Positions 1 to 9,238 are shown, numbered from the stretch's first letter. The stretch is 64,000 bases of DNA from Gammaproteobacteria bacterium (GCA_020445255.1 JAGRGY010000016.1:1-64000), one strand, 5' to 3'. The notes: generated by a model not told the origin, from the letters alone. Made by a program: numbers and translations.

Positions 1-1
1 A

Positions 2-43
2 CGTACCCGCGATCCGGCGCAGGTGCTGACGTTTTTCGACTGA
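2..43 (+). CDS. 3' end of an upstream gene (partial)
   Basis: Thirteen codons open from the window edge end in TGA and read RTRDPAQVLTFFD. This looks like the C-terminus of a gene that starts outside the window. Nothing about its function can be said. Confidence 0.3.
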   Translation, partial: RTRDPAQVLTFFD

Positions 44-101
44 GCGCCAGGGGTTTGCGACGGTGCCGGACCGGGCGGTATGTGGGCTACACTGAGCCAT
101 C

Positions 102-689
102 ATGCCGAAACAAACATTGCGCAACGTGGGATCGCTGCGACGCGCCGGCGCGGCGCTGTCTCTGCTTGCTGTGTTTGGTGCCGCCGGGGGCGCGGATGAC
201 GTCGTGTCGACGACTGACCCGGACACAGGGCTGAAGAACTGGCGCTTCGAGGGCGACGGTCTCGCCATCGAGCTGGTCCAGGTGCCGCCGGATTTCATCC
301 GCGCGAGTTATGCCCGCCGGGGGCTGCCGGTGAGCATCATCGAGGCGGTCGCGACCCGTTGTGTGTTCGGTACCATCGTGCGCAACGTCGCGTTGGCGCC
401 GTTGTCATATCGCGTTGCAGACTGGCGATATACGGCTGCTGACGGCCGCGAACACGCCATCAAGACCAAGAGCGAATGGCTGCGCGAGTGGCGTGATATG
501 GGCGTGCGCTTCAGCTGGTCGATCCTGGCAGACGATTCGACGTTCGCGGTGGGTGACTGGATCCAGGGTTTCACGACCATGCCGGAACCGCACGGCAGCC
601 GTCTGGCGCTGAAGGTGGTCTGGTCGGTCGAGGGGAAACATCATGAAAAGATTTTGCAGGACCTGGAATGTGCGCCGGCACCTGATTGA
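102..689 (+). CDS. Exported hypothetical protein
   Basis: 195 residues. The N-terminus (arginine-rich stretch, then a hydrophobic segment about residues 15-30 ending in small residues) looks like a signal peptide, so the product is probably periplasmic. No catalytic motif or family was recognised. Its 3' end overlaps the start of the next gene, a TlpA-like thioredoxin, by 47 bp, which suggests translational coupling and perhaps a shared redox or assembly role. The function is unknown. Confidence 0.6.
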   Translation: MPKQTLRNVGSLRRAGAALSLLAVFGAAGGADDVVSTTDPDTGLKNWRFEGDGLAIELVQVPPDFIRASYARRGLPVSIIEAVATRCVFGTIVRNVALAPLSYRVADWRYTAADGREHAIKTKSEWLREWRDMGVRFSWSILADDSTFAVGDWIQGFTTMPEPHGSRLALKVVWSVEGKHHEKILQDLECAPAPD

Positions 690-1200
690 GGCAGGTATCA
701 CACTGGTACTGGTCGCCGCATTCCGCGTCGCATCGGCGGCAGAGCCCCCGCTCGGGCATCAGTTGACGGCGGTCGCCCCGCCGCTCGAGGCGCCGGCCTT
801 CAGCCTGCCGGACATGGATGACGCGATACATACGCTGAGCGACTACCGCGGCAAGGTCGTCTTGCTCAATTTCTGGGGTACCTGGTGCCCGCCGTGTCGC
901 CGCGAAATGCCGTCGATGCAGCGCCTGTACGACAAGTACCGTGACCGTGGGCTGGTCGTGATCGCCGTCAACCAGTGGGAGGACGCGGAGCTGGTGTTCG
1001 AGTTCACCGGCCGTCTCAGCGTGCAACCGACGTTCCCGATCCTGTTCGATCGCGAGAGCACGTTGGCCGAGGCCTACGGTGTCAAGGGGCTGCCGACAAC
1101 CTTCCTGCTCGATCGCCAGGGCGGCATCCGTTTTCGTGCGATCGGCGGTCGCGAGTTCGATCACCCTGAGGTCGAGGCGCTGATCGAGGGGCTGCTCTAA
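643..1200 (+). CDS. TlpA-like thioredoxin-fold protein
   Basis: 185 residues with an N-terminal signal or anchor sequence (about 1-33) followed by an AhpC/TSA-thioredoxin fold. The active site is W-C-P-P-C with Cys82 and Cys85, and the cis-proline segment is GLPTTFLLD near residue 150. Family members are exported thiol-disulfide reductases or cytochrome c maturation-type proteins. A gagggg ribosome-binding site lies just before the ATG, inside the preceding gene, so the two are coupled. The substrate is unknown. A second TlpA-like protein with a CSPC centre lies at 34990-35481. Confidence 0.85.
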   Translation: MKRFCRTWNVRRHLIEAGITLVLVAAFRVASAAEPPLGHQLTAVAPPLEAPAFSLPDMDDAIHTLSDYRGKVVLLNFWGTWCPPCRREMPSMQRLYDKYRDRGLVVIAVNQWEDAELVFEFTGRLSVQPTFPILFDRESTLAEAYGVKGLPTTFLLDRQGGIRFRAIGGREFDHPEVEALIEGLL

Positions 1201-1233
1201 GCGGTGCCGCTGCATTAGCCTGTCCGCGCTGAC

Positions 1234-1285
1234 GTATAGACAATTACGGGATATTTGCTGGTAAAGTATTTCTTATTGTCTATAC
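1234..1285. promoter_or_regulatory. 11-bp perfect inverted repeat upstream of the SulP gene
   Basis: GTATAGACAAT at 1234-1244 is repeated in perfect inverse as ATTGTCTATAC at 1275-1285. The centres lie 41 bp apart, about four helical turns. The block is noticeably AT-rich for this genome and ends 18 bp before the SulP start codon. It could be a two-site operator for a dimeric regulator. The regulator is not identified. Confidence 0.5.
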
Positions 1286-1303
1286 CCTGGGGTTTCGGCG
1301 GCG

Positions 1304-2980
1304 ATGCATCTTCGTTCTCTGGTCGATGGCCCAAACCTGGCCCGTCTGCGTGGCGATATCTATGGCGGTCTGACGGCGGCCGTGGTCGCATTGCCTCTGG
1401 CGCTGGCATTCGGTGTCGCGTCCGGCGCCGGGCCGATTGCCGGAATGTACGGTGCGATCTGTGTCGGGTTCTTCGCCGCGCTGTTCGGCGGTACGCCATC
1501 GCAGGTGTCTGGCCCGACCGGGCCGATGACCGTCGTGATGGCGGCGATCCTCGCCCAATATACGGCCATGTTCCCCAACGAACCGGGACACGCAGCCGCA
1601 TTGGCATTCACGGTCGTCATGGCCGGGGGCGCGCTGCAGATTGCGTTCGGCGCGCTGCATTTCGGCAAGTTCATCGAGTTGGTTCCACTGCCGGTGATCT
1701 CCGGCTTCATGAGCGGAATTGGTGTCATCATCATTCTGTTGCAGTTGCCCCCGTTACTCGGCGGAACGACGCAGGCGGGGCCCATGGCATCCGCATTGGC
1801 CGTGCCGGCGGCATGGGCGTCACGCAACCCGGCAGCGCTGGGTCTGGGGATCTGCGCCCTCGCGATCGTGTACCTCATGCCGCGCGCATGGTCGCGCTGG
1901 CTGCCGTCGCCACTGGTAGCGCTGCTGGTCGGCACGCTGGCGGCGGTCTGGCTGGTGCCGGACGCCGGCGTTCCGGTGCTCGGCGATATTCCAAGCGGGC
2001 TGCCGGCACTGCACCTTCCGGTGGTCGAGTTCGCGCTGCTGTCGAAGATGTTCGTGTCGGCACTGACCCTGGCCGCGCTCGGCTCGATCGATTCCTTGCT
2101 CACTTCGCTGGTCGCCGACAGCGTGACCCGCACCTACCACGACTCGGACCGCGAACTGCTTGGGCAGGGCATCGGCAACATCGTCGCAGGTCTGTTCGGT
2201 GGTCTGCCCGGCGCGGGCGCGACGATGCGTACCGTCGTCAATGTGAAGGCGGGAGGGCGCACGCCCGTGTCCGGTGCATTGCACTCATTGGTGCTGCTCA
2301 CGATCGTGCTCGGTGCCGGTGGCATGGCGAGCCACATCCCGCACGCAGTGCTGGCCGGCATCCTGATCAAGGTCGGCACCGATATCATCGACTGGGATTT
2401 CCTGCGTGGCGTGCGGCGAACGCCGGGGACGGTCGTGTTTATCATGTCGGTGGTGCTGTTGCTGACGGTGTTCGTCGACCTGATCAAGGCGGTCGCGGTC
2501 GGCATGGCAATGGCCGGGTTGGTATTCATGAAGCGCATGTCCGACCTGCAGCTGAAGAGTATCAACGTCTATCACGAGGTGGACGAGGGTTCGCCGCTGC
2601 AGGGCGATGAGCGCCGCATACTGCGGGAGTCGGCGGGGCAGATTCTGCTCATCCACTTCGGCAGTCCGATGAGCTTCGGCGCGGCCAAGGGCATGACGCG
2701 GCAGCTGTCGATGTTCACGGACTACCGTGTGCTGGTTTTGGATCTCTCCGATATGCCCGAGATCGATTTCACCGCGACACGGTCGCTGTTCGACGTCGTG
2801 CGCAGCGCGGGTGAGGCGGGGCGCAGCATCGTGCTGTGCGGTGGGCGCCCGGCGGTGATGCGGGCGCTTGACACCCAAGGCATTCGCCAGCAGGTCGAGC
2901 TCAGCCCGGGCGGTAGCATCGAGGCAAACCGCATCCACGCACTGCGCCACGCGGAAACCCTACTGAGTGGCACGACCTGA
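1304..2980 (+). CDS. SulP family anion transporter with STAS domain
   Basis: 558 residues. The first ~410 form the multi-spanning SLC26/SulP membrane domain, with the conserved start GDIYGGLTAAVVALPLALAFG and the SGPTGPMT segment. A STAS domain follows at about residues 445-550 (for example VLVLDLSDMPEID). SulP proteins move sulfate, bicarbonate or other anions across the inner membrane, and sequence alone does not settle the substrate. In an autotrophic sulfur oxidiser both bicarbonate uptake and sulfate export are plausible. It appears monocistronic, and an inverted repeat lies directly upstream. Confidence 0.9.
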   Translation: MHLRSLVDGPNLARLRGDIYGGLTAAVVALPLALAFGVASGAGPIAGMYGAICVGFFAALFGGTPSQVSGPTGPMTVVMAAILAQYTAMFPNEPGHAAALAFTVVMAGGALQIAFGALHFGKFIELVPLPVISGFMSGIGVIIILLQLPPLLGGTTQAGPMASALAVPAAWASRNPAALGLGICALAIVYLMPRAWSRWLPSPLVALLVGTLAAVWLVPDAGVPVLGDIPSGLPALHLPVVEFALLSKMFVSALTLAALGSIDSLLTSLVADSVTRTYHDSDRELLGQGIGNIVAGLFGGLPGAGATMRTVVNVKAGGRTPVSGALHSLVLLTIVLGAGGMASHIPHAVLAGILIKVGTDIIDWDFLRGVRRTPGTVVFIMSVVLLLTVFVDLIKAVAVGMAMAGLVFMKRMSDLQLKSINVYHEVDEGSPLQGDERRILRESAGQILLIHFGSPMSFGAAKGMTRQLSMFTDYRVLVLDLSDMPEIDFTATRSLFDVVRSAGEAGRSIVLCGGRPAVMRALDTQGIRQQVELSPGGSIEANRIHALRHAETLLSGTT

Positions 2981-3091
2981 CGTTGCTTCCCCGCCCGCAT
3001 AGCGCGGACGGACCGGACCCTTGGGCCATGCAATCGGGGGTGCGAACTACAGTCCGTTTCGGCGCTGCCGTTAGCCATTCGAGGTAGCAGA

Positions 3092-4078
3092 ATGACCAAT
3101 GACGGATACGAGCAGCTCAGCGCCGTTGCAGGACTGACCCGCGAGCAGGAAGGGATTTCCTTGACGCACGCCGCGATCCGGAGCCTGCGTGCGCTGTCCC
3201 CCGGGGTCAATGTGGCGATCCTTGAGGTCCACGGTCATCGTCGCACGGGGCTGAAGGGCGTCGATCTCGCCGCCGGAGACATCAGCGTTCGCCGCTTCGA
3301 TGAGACGGGCCAGCGGGTCGCAAAGCGCGAACAGGTGGCCGATCTGTTGGACGTGATACAGCGTTTGCAACCGACTGCGGTCGATTCCGAGACGCACGGT
3401 ACTGGCCGCCTGATCATACCGCTCGCCGCTGATGTCGGACCGATGCGTATGGTCGTGTTGGACGACATCCCCATCGATCCCTGGCTGCGGGCGAAGGTCA
3501 TGCAGGTGGTCGAGATCTACGGCAACCTGATCCGCTTGATGGACAGCCGCGAACGCGACGCGTTGACCGGGCTGCTCAATCGCCAGACTTTCGCCACGCT
3601 GTTCGAACTGGCTGTGCAGCGCGCAATGGAGGCCGGGTACCTGACGCTCGCCGTCGCCATTCTCGACATCGATCGATTCAAACGCGTCAACGATACCTTC
3701 GGCCATCTGTACGGCGACGAAGTGCTGATCCATTTCGCACGCCTCATGGAACGCTCGTTTCGCTACACAGACGATCTGTTCCGGTTCGGCGGCGAGGAGT
3801 TCGTCGTGTTGCTGTCGACGCCGGAGGCGGCGCAGACGGGCGGGGTGCTGGAGCGTTTTCGACAGCGCGTCGAGGCGTACGAGTTTCCAGGTGTCGGCAG
3901 GGTCACCGTCAGCATTGGGTTCGTGACGAGCCAGACCGGAATTCTACCGACGACGCTGATCGACTGTGCCGACCGGGCGCTGTATGTCGCCAAGGAAAGC
4001 GGTCGCAACCGGGTCGTCAACTACGCTGACATCAGCGTGCAGGCCGCTGCCGAGAACGGCGTAGTCGACCTGTTCTGA
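3092..4078 (+). CDS. Diguanylate cyclase (GGDEF domain)
   Basis: 328 residues. The C-terminal GGDEF domain (about 150-315) has an intact GGEEF active site at residues 233-237, an RYTD inhibitory I-site at 224-227, and LDIDRFKRVND. It should therefore make cyclic di-GMP and be feedback-inhibited. The N-terminal ~145 residues have no transmembrane segment and resemble a divergent GAF-type sensor, so the enzyme is cytoplasmic. It stands alone, with no partner gene on either side. The sensed signal is unknown. Confidence 0.9.
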   Translation: MTNDGYEQLSAVAGLTREQEGISLTHAAIRSLRALSPGVNVAILEVHGHRRTGLKGVDLAAGDISVRRFDETGQRVAKREQVADLLDVIQRLQPTAVDSETHGTGRLIIPLAADVGPMRMVVLDDIPIDPWLRAKVMQVVEIYGNLIRLMDSRERDALTGLLNRQTFATLFELAVQRAMEAGYLTLAVAILDIDRFKRVNDTFGHLYGDEVLIHFARLMERSFRYTDDLFRFGGEEFVVLLSTPEAAQTGGVLERFRQRVEAYEFPGVGRVTVSIGFVTSQTGILPTTLIDCADRALYVAKESGRNRVVNYADISVQAAAENGVVDLF

Positions 4079-4183
4079 ACCGACAGGCGATGCATCTCCG
4101 GCAACGAGGCCCGTCGGTCCCGCTCGATCATTCGTGTTGGCGCCGTTAGTCAATCAGTCGCGCGTCTGTGCGCACCCCATCGT

Positions 4184-5128
4184 TTATTTCAGTCCCTGCA
4201 GGATCTCGCGGTAGGTGTGTTCGCTGAACATGCTGTCGGAGATGCGCACCGTTGGAATAGTCAGGCAGTTGTCGAGTACCCGGGTGCCGTGCACGAACAG
4301 GATCTCGGGCTTGACGTTGACGTGCGGCATGCCGCGCTGCGCCGCGCGCAGGTCCTCGAACTCGACCATGGTCAGGTATTCGGCAGGCATACTGTAGCCC
4401 TCCCAGACCTCGGCGGCGCGTTTGAGCTTGGTGCCGGAGCTGTCCTTCATGTCCTCCATCAGCGACTCTACCGTGGCGTGGCCGCTGCCGAGCGTCGACA
4501 GGCCGATGCGCTTGAGGATCTGATAGCCGACCATGCCAGCGGTGTCCTTCAGCAGCTCCATGGTCTGGATCTCGCCCTGCTCGAACTCGGCCTCCTTACC
4601 CGGGCGCACGTGGTGCGTGGCCATCACCGTGACCGTCTCGCCCGAGTCCATCGCGTAGCCACGCGTGTCGCCGTTGTTCTCGAAGCCGAGCTTCATCATC
4701 TGGTTCTTCGAGATCAGCTTCGGCAGTTCGCTGCGCACGATGCGGTAGACCGGTTCCTCGGGACCGTCGAGCAGCATGCCGCCGCACTTGGCGCAGGATT
4801 CGACGACGACGTCCTCGAAGGTCTCGTGGAAATCCTCGTGCGCCTGCCACGATTCCCAGTAGGTGAGCTGGTCGATCCAGATGTGCGACAGCTCGGTCGA
4901 CATGTCGGAACTCGCGGCCCAGCGCATGCCCATCGGACAGGTGCCGCGCTGGCGCATCAGGTCGAAGCCGCGGAACCCGGGCGTTAGCGCCGTTGCCAGG
5001 CACATCTTGCTGCTGGCCTCTTTCATCATGCGCAGCAGGTTCGGATCGTTGCGAACCAGCACCTTGTTGATGGCCACGTACAGTGGCGATTCGGGTTCGG
5101 CGTCGAACAGGGCTTTGATATCCATCAT
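4184..5128 (-). CDS. sor: Sulfur oxygenase reductase
   Basis: 314 residues, the usual length for the family (about 310). SOR is a cytoplasmic, cofactor-independent, non-haem iron enzyme that disproportionates elemental sulfur with O2 to sulfite, thiosulfate and sulfide. Compared from memory with the Acidianus enzyme, all key positions are present: the essential cysteine in KMCLATALTPGFRGF (Cys43), iron ligands His97 and His101 in WESWQAHEDFH, Glu125 in DGPEEPVY, and the CxxC pair Cys112/Cys115 at the same distance from the glutamate. The start is the first of two ATGs, preceded by AAGGA. The open frame runs on upstream to 6172, but that extension is antisense to the quinone oxidoreductase gene and is not coding. 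The gene is transcribed divergently from that neighbour. Confidence 0.92.
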   Translation of the reverse strand: MMDIKALFDAEPESPLYVAINKVLVRNDPNLLRMMKEASSKMCLATALTPGFRGFDLMRQRGTCPMGMRWAASSDMSTELSHIWIDQLTYWESWQAHEDFHETFEDVVVESCAKCGGMLLDGPEEPVYRIVRSELPKLISKNQMMKLGFENNGDTRGYAMDSGETVTVMATHHVRPGKEAEFEQGEIQTMELLKDTAGMVGYQILKRIGLSTLGSGHATVESLMEDMKDSSGTKLKRAAEVWEGYSMPAEYLTMVEFEDLRAAQRGMPHVNVKPEILFVHGTRVLDNCLTIPTVRISDSMFSEHTYREILQGLK

Positions 5129-5144
5129 TGTTCCTTGATCGGTT

Positions 5145-5168
5145 GAAACGGCCCGCGCGGCGCGTTTC
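5145..5168. promoter_or_regulatory. Inverted repeat upstream of sor
   Basis: GAAACG at 5145-5150 and CGTTTC at 5163-5168 flank 12 GC-rich bases, starting 17 bp upstream of the sor start codon in the sor-qor divergent region. It could be an operator or a leader hairpin. The arms are only 6 bp, so this is weak evidence. Confidence 0.25.
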
Positions 5169-5299
5169 GGGCGCGCGTTCGGGCAAGGTTGCCGGAATTC
5201 GTGGTCGAATGCCCGCGACGATTGTGTGGGCGGGAGCGCGTTGCCTTGTGTCGGAGCACGCTGGCGCCGAGAATCGCGCCAACGAACCGGAGACACGCC

Positions 5300-6274
5300 A
5301 TGACGCATGCGATACGTATCCACAGTTTCGGGGGCGCAGACGTGTTGCGCTGGGAGGCCGTCGAGGTCGGTGCGCCCGGGCCGGGCCAGGTACGACTGCG
5401 CCAGACCGCATGCGGATTGAACTACATCGACGTCTACCAGCGCGAAGGCTTGTATCCGATCGAGCTGCCGGCGGTGGTGGGCATGGAGGCGGCCGGTATC
5501 GTCGACGCGGTTGGGCCGGACGTCAGCGGGTTCGCCGTCGGCGACCGCGTAGCCTACCCGATGACGCTGGGTGCTTACGCGCAGACACGCCTGATCGCCG
5601 CCGACCGCCTGGTCCGGCTGCCGGAGACCGTCAGTGACCGCCAGGCCGCCGCGGTGATGCTCAAGGGCCTCACAGCGCACTACCTGCTGTTCCGCACCTA
5701 CCCGGTCAAACCCGGTGACGCGATCCTGGTCTATGCCGCCGCCGGGGGTGTTGGTTCGCTGTTGTGCCAGTGGGCCAAGCATCTCGGTGCACGCGTGATC
5801 GGTTGTGTGGGTTCCGAGGAGAAGGCCGAACTCGCGCGCGCGAACGGCTGCGATCACACCATCCTTTATCGCGACGAAGATATCCCAACACGGGTGCGCG
5901 CATTCACCGACGGCGAGGGTGTGGCCGTTGCCTACGACTCGGTTGGCAAGGCGACTTTCATGGCATCGCTGGATTCGTTGCGGCCGTTCGGAGTGCTCGC
6001 GACCTATGGCAACGCGTCGGGCAAGGTAGAGCCGTTCAGCCCGGCAATCCTGGCGCCGAAAGGCTCGCTGTACGTGACGCGGCCGACACTGGCCACGCAC
6101 ATAGCCACCCGCGCGCTGCTCGATGAGGGTGCTACGCGCCTGTTCGGCGCAATCGTCGATGGCAAGCTGCACATCCAGATCAACCAGACCTATGCGCTGG
6201 CGGACGCGGCGCAGGCGCAGCGCGACCTCGAGGCTCGCAAGACCACCGGCTCGACCGTGCTGCTGGCCGAATGA
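5300..6274 (+). CDS. NADPH:quinone oxidoreductase (zinc-independent MDR family)
   Basis: 324 residues. An N-terminal GroES-like domain (CGLNYIDVYQREG) is followed by a Rossmann fold with the NADPH-binding AAAGGVGS at about residue 152. The zinc-ligand cysteines of alcohol dehydrogenases are absent, as in QorA-type quinone reductases, which reduce quinones with NADPH in the cytoplasm. ATG at 5300 has GGAG seven bases upstream. The longer open frame to the left has no such site. The stop codon overlaps the tsaB start by 4 bp (ATGA), so the two are probably co-translated. Confidence 0.88.
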   Translation: MTHAIRIHSFGGADVLRWEAVEVGAPGPGQVRLRQTACGLNYIDVYQREGLYPIELPAVVGMEAAGIVDAVGPDVSGFAVGDRVAYPMTLGAYAQTRLIAADRLVRLPETVSDRQAAAVMLKGLTAHYLLFRTYPVKPGDAILVYAAAGGVGSLLCQWAKHLGARVIGCVGSEEKAELARANGCDHTILYRDEDIPTRVRAFTDGEGVAVAYDSVGKATFMASLDSLRPFGVLATYGNASGKVEPFSPAILAPKGSLYVTRPTLATHIATRALLDEGATRLFGAIVDGKLHIQINQTYALADAAQAQRDLEARKTTGSTVLLAE

Positions 6275-6942
6275 AACTGCTCGCGATCGACGCCACCGAG
6301 GATGCCTGTTCGGCTGCGCTGTGGCTGGACGGTGAAGTCACTGAGCGTTTCAAGATCGCGCCGCGGCGCCACAGCGAGTTGATCCTGCCGATGATGGATG
6401 GCCTGTTGCGCGACGCCGGTCTGACACTGGGCGGCCTCGACGCACTGGCGTTCGCGTGTGGGCCGGGCGCTTTCACCGGCCTGCGCATTGCGACATCGGT
6501 GACGCAGGGTGCGGCATTCGGTGCCCGGCTGCCCGTGGTGCCGGTGTCGAGCCTGCAGGCGCTGGCGCAGGGGGTGTGGATGCGATACGGCGAAGGCGCG
6601 GTGCTGGCCGCATTCGACGCGCGCATGAATGAGGTCTACTGGGGCGTCTACCGAGTCGACGATGCCGGCGTGATGCGTGCGCAGACCGGCGACGCCGTGG
6701 CCGCGGCCTCTGATGTCGTCGTGCCCGGTGGCAACGACTGGTGCGGTGCCGGCAGCGGTTGGCCGGCGTACCGCGACGATCTCGCACACAGTGGCGTGAC
6801 ACGCCTCTACGACGACGCTGTCGTGCATGCGGGTGCGGTCGCAGGCGTGGCCGCGCGACTTTACGACGAGGGTGCCGTCGTGCCGGCCGAACAGGCGTTG
6901 CCGGTCTATCTACGCAACCAGGTGGCATGGGCCAAGGCATGA
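6271..6942 (+). CDS. tsaB: tRNA threonylcarbamoyladenosine biosynthesis protein TsaB
   Basis: 223 residues of the ASKHA fold with IDATEDACSAAL at the start, the HSELILPMMDGLL segment and ACGPGAFTGLRI, all typical of TsaB. TsaB is the non-catalytic partner of TsaD in the complex that makes t6A37 on ANN-decoding tRNAs. The gene overlaps both neighbours by ATGA (qor upstream, sbcB downstream), so the three form a tight operon. Confidence 0.92.
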   Translation: MKLLAIDATEDACSAALWLDGEVTERFKIAPRRHSELILPMMDGLLRDAGLTLGGLDALAFACGPGAFTGLRIATSVTQGAAFGARLPVVPVSSLQALAQGVWMRYGEGAVLAAFDARMNEVYWGVYRVDDAGVMRAQTGDAVAAASDVVVPGGNDWCGAGSGWPAYRDDLAHSGVTRLYDDAVVHAGAVAGVAARLYDEGAVVPAEQALPVYLRNQVAWAKA

Positions 6943-8381
6943 GCGAAACGCGCAGTTTCTACTGGCACGACTACGAGACCTGGGGCGCACAGCCTTCGGT
7001 TGACAGACCGGCGCAGTTTGCCGGCCTGCGCACCGATCTCGAGTTCAACCCGATCGGCGAGCCGCTGGTTGTCTATGCGCGTCCGGCCGACGATTTCCTG
7101 CCGCATCCCGAGGCCTGCCTGATCACCGGCATCACGCCCCAGCTGGCGCGTGAGAAAGGTGCGCCCGAGGCGGATTTCTTCCGCTTCATCCACGACGAGT
7201 TGGCTCGGCCGGGCACTTGCGCGCTCGGCTACAACTCGCTGCGTTTCGACGATGAGGTGACGCGCTACGGGTTGTACCGCAACTTCTTCGATCCCTACGC
7301 GCGCGAGTGGCAGAACGGCAACTCGCGCTGGGACATGATCGACGTCGTGCGCCTCACCCGGGCGCTCCGCCCGGACGGCATCGAATGGCCGGAGCGTGAG
7401 CCGGGTGTGACCAGTTTCCGCCTCGAGGACCTGACCGCCGCCAACGGCATCGAGCACAGTGGCGCGCACGACGCGCTGGCCGATGTGCGCGCGACGATTG
7501 CGATCGCGCGCCTGGTGCGCGAGCGTCAGCCCAAGCTGTTCGATTTCGCGTTCGGCAACCGTGGTAAACAGCAGCTCGCGCGGCAACTCGACGTGCAGGC
7601 GGCGAACCCGGTACTGCACGTGTCGGCGCGCTACCCGGCGCGACTCGGCTGCATCGCGGCGGTGCTGCCGTTGGCGCCGCACCCGGTCAATCGCAACGGA
7701 GTGATTGTCTACGATCTGCGCGCGGACCCGACGCCGCTGCTGACACTGTCGGCCGACGAGATCCGCGCGCGCCTGTTCACGGCGACCGCCGACCTGCCAG
7801 ACGGCGCCGAACGCATCCCGTTGAAGGTCGTTCATGTGAACCGCAGCCCGGTCGTGGTGCCGATGGGTACACTGACGGATGACGCGCGCGAACGCTGGCT
7901 GATGGATGCCGACGCCGAGCGTTCACACCTTGACGCGCTGCGTGCAGCGGCACCCGCGGTCGGGCAGAAGCTGCGCGAGATCTTTGCGCAGATCGAGTCG
8001 TTTCCGCCTCAACCGGATCCGGACCGCGACCTGTATGGCGCATTCTTGTCCGACGCCGACCGTCGGCGCTGCGAACAGGTTCGGCGCACGGTGCCCGACG
8101 CCCTGGGCACCACGTCGTTCGGCTTCGACGCGCCCAAGCTCAACGAGCTGTTGTTCCGCTATCGGGCGCGCAACTGGCCTGAGACGCTCGACGGCACCGA
8201 ACGTCGTCGTTGGGAGGCGTTCAGGCGCGCGCGCCTTACCGAGCCGGATGCCGGGGGTTCGATCATCATAGACGACTATCGGCGCCGGCTGTCGCGCATG
8301 GCCGTCGACCTGTCGCTGACGCCGCGCCAGCGCGAGGTTGTCGACGCGCTGATCGACTGGCCGCAGGAGCTTGGTCTGTGA
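6939..8381 (+). CDS. sbcB: Exodeoxyribonuclease I
   Basis: 480 residues (E. coli ExoI has 475). The DEDD exonuclease domain begins with YWHDYETWG, which holds the first acidic pair, followed by ALGYNSLRFDDEVTRYGLYRNFFDPYAREW and HDALADVRAT, all ExoI hallmarks. The C-terminal SH3-like and helical domains are present. The enzyme degrades single-stranded DNA 3' to 5' in recombination and mismatch repair. Start ATG 6939 overlaps the tsaB stop codon. The longer frame starting at 6741 lies inside tsaB and is rejected. Confidence 0.93.
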   Translation: MSETRSFYWHDYETWGAQPSVDRPAQFAGLRTDLEFNPIGEPLVVYARPADDFLPHPEACLITGITPQLAREKGAPEADFFRFIHDELARPGTCALGYNSLRFDDEVTRYGLYRNFFDPYAREWQNGNSRWDMIDVVRLTRALRPDGIEWPEREPGVTSFRLEDLTAANGIEHSGAHDALADVRATIAIARLVRERQPKLFDFAFGNRGKQQLARQLDVQAANPVLHVSARYPARLGCIAAVLPLAPHPVNRNGVIVYDLRADPTPLLTLSADEIRARLFTATADLPDGAERIPLKVVHVNRSPVVVPMGTLTDDARERWLMDADAERSHLDALRAAAPAVGQKLREIFAQIESFPPQPDPDRDLYGAFLSDADRRRCEQVRRTVPDALGTTSFGFDAPKLNELLFRYRARNWPETLDGTERRRWEAFRRARLTEPDAGGSIIIDDYRRRLSRMAVDLSLTPRQREVVDALIDWPQELGL

Positions 8382-8417
8382 CAGGGGGTCTACGCCCGGC
8401 CGCCGGGGTTCACGCCG

Positions 8418-9238
8418 ATGACGCATCCCGGTTGCGCCCGGTTCAACGCCCTGCGCCGGCGCATCCTCGCGGTCTCGTACATGCTGGCGTTCTTACACCG
8501 CACGGCGCCGGCCGCGGTCGCGTCCGACCTGACGCACGCATTTTGGACCACCGGTGCCGCAGTCGCGTCGCTGGCGGCCATGTATTACTACGTCTGAACC
8601 CTGATGCAGATCCTGTCTGGGATCCTCGCCGACACGTTCGCACCGGTGTCGGTCGGACGCCTCCCGGTTGGGCTCGGCGTGTTGGTGGTGTTCGTCGGCC
8701 CATGGGGCGTGGCCCTGTAACGCGATGTGCATGGGCCGACGCGCGCGGAGGTGTCGCTGTACACCAGGGTGAGCCTGACCCGTATTGCGGTAGGCTGCAC
8801 GGCGATGGTCCGGTCGTCCGATCACCTTTGTCTGCGCGAGCAGTTGATCATCGCCAGCGGTCTCGCATCGGCGTCAGCCTGGCCATGCCTGCTGTACGCC
8901 AATTGGGCGCCGGGTATTTGTGGATTCGTGCGGTACGGTCGGATCGGACTTGGCGCCAGCGGTTCCGTGCAGAGCGACACGGCGGCCAACGCGGTCTGCG
9001 CACCGACCATCGCCGGGATCGCGATCGCGCTCGTCAACACCGGCCTGTTCCTCGGCGCCGCGATCCTGCAGCGGGCATTCTGCCCGGGCATCGACCCCAC
9101 CAGGCAGGAGCACGAGGTCGACGGCCTGCGGCGGTCGACGTGGTGCGGCTGTCGCATCATCGGCCCGTGGTCGCCTTGATTGCGGCGTTTTTCGTGCGTG
9201 AGACCCACTGCCGCTACATCAGCGCCGAAATGCGGTAA
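8418..9238 (+). pseudogene. Decayed MFS transporter
   Basis: Conceptual translation from ATG 8418 gives an MFS N-terminus (SYMLAFLHRTAPAAVASDL, then SLAAMYYYV). TGA at 8595 interrupts what should read YVxTLMQI, probably a former TGG. TAA at 8718 is a second in-frame stop. The same frame continues to 9179 with recognisable pieces such as ALVNTGLFLGAAILQ. The C-terminus (AAFFVRETHCRYISAEMR) lies in another frame, ending at 9238. At about 820 bp it is also shorter than a normal MFS gene (1.2-1.3 kb), so internal deletions are likely. The remnant directly follows sbcB. Confidence 0.75.

Noticed and set aside
5129..6172. N-terminal extension of the sor reading frame to 662 residues
   Set aside because: It is antisense to the quinone oxidoreductase gene, has no SOR similarity, and the ATG at 5128 has a proper ribosome-binding site and gives the family length.
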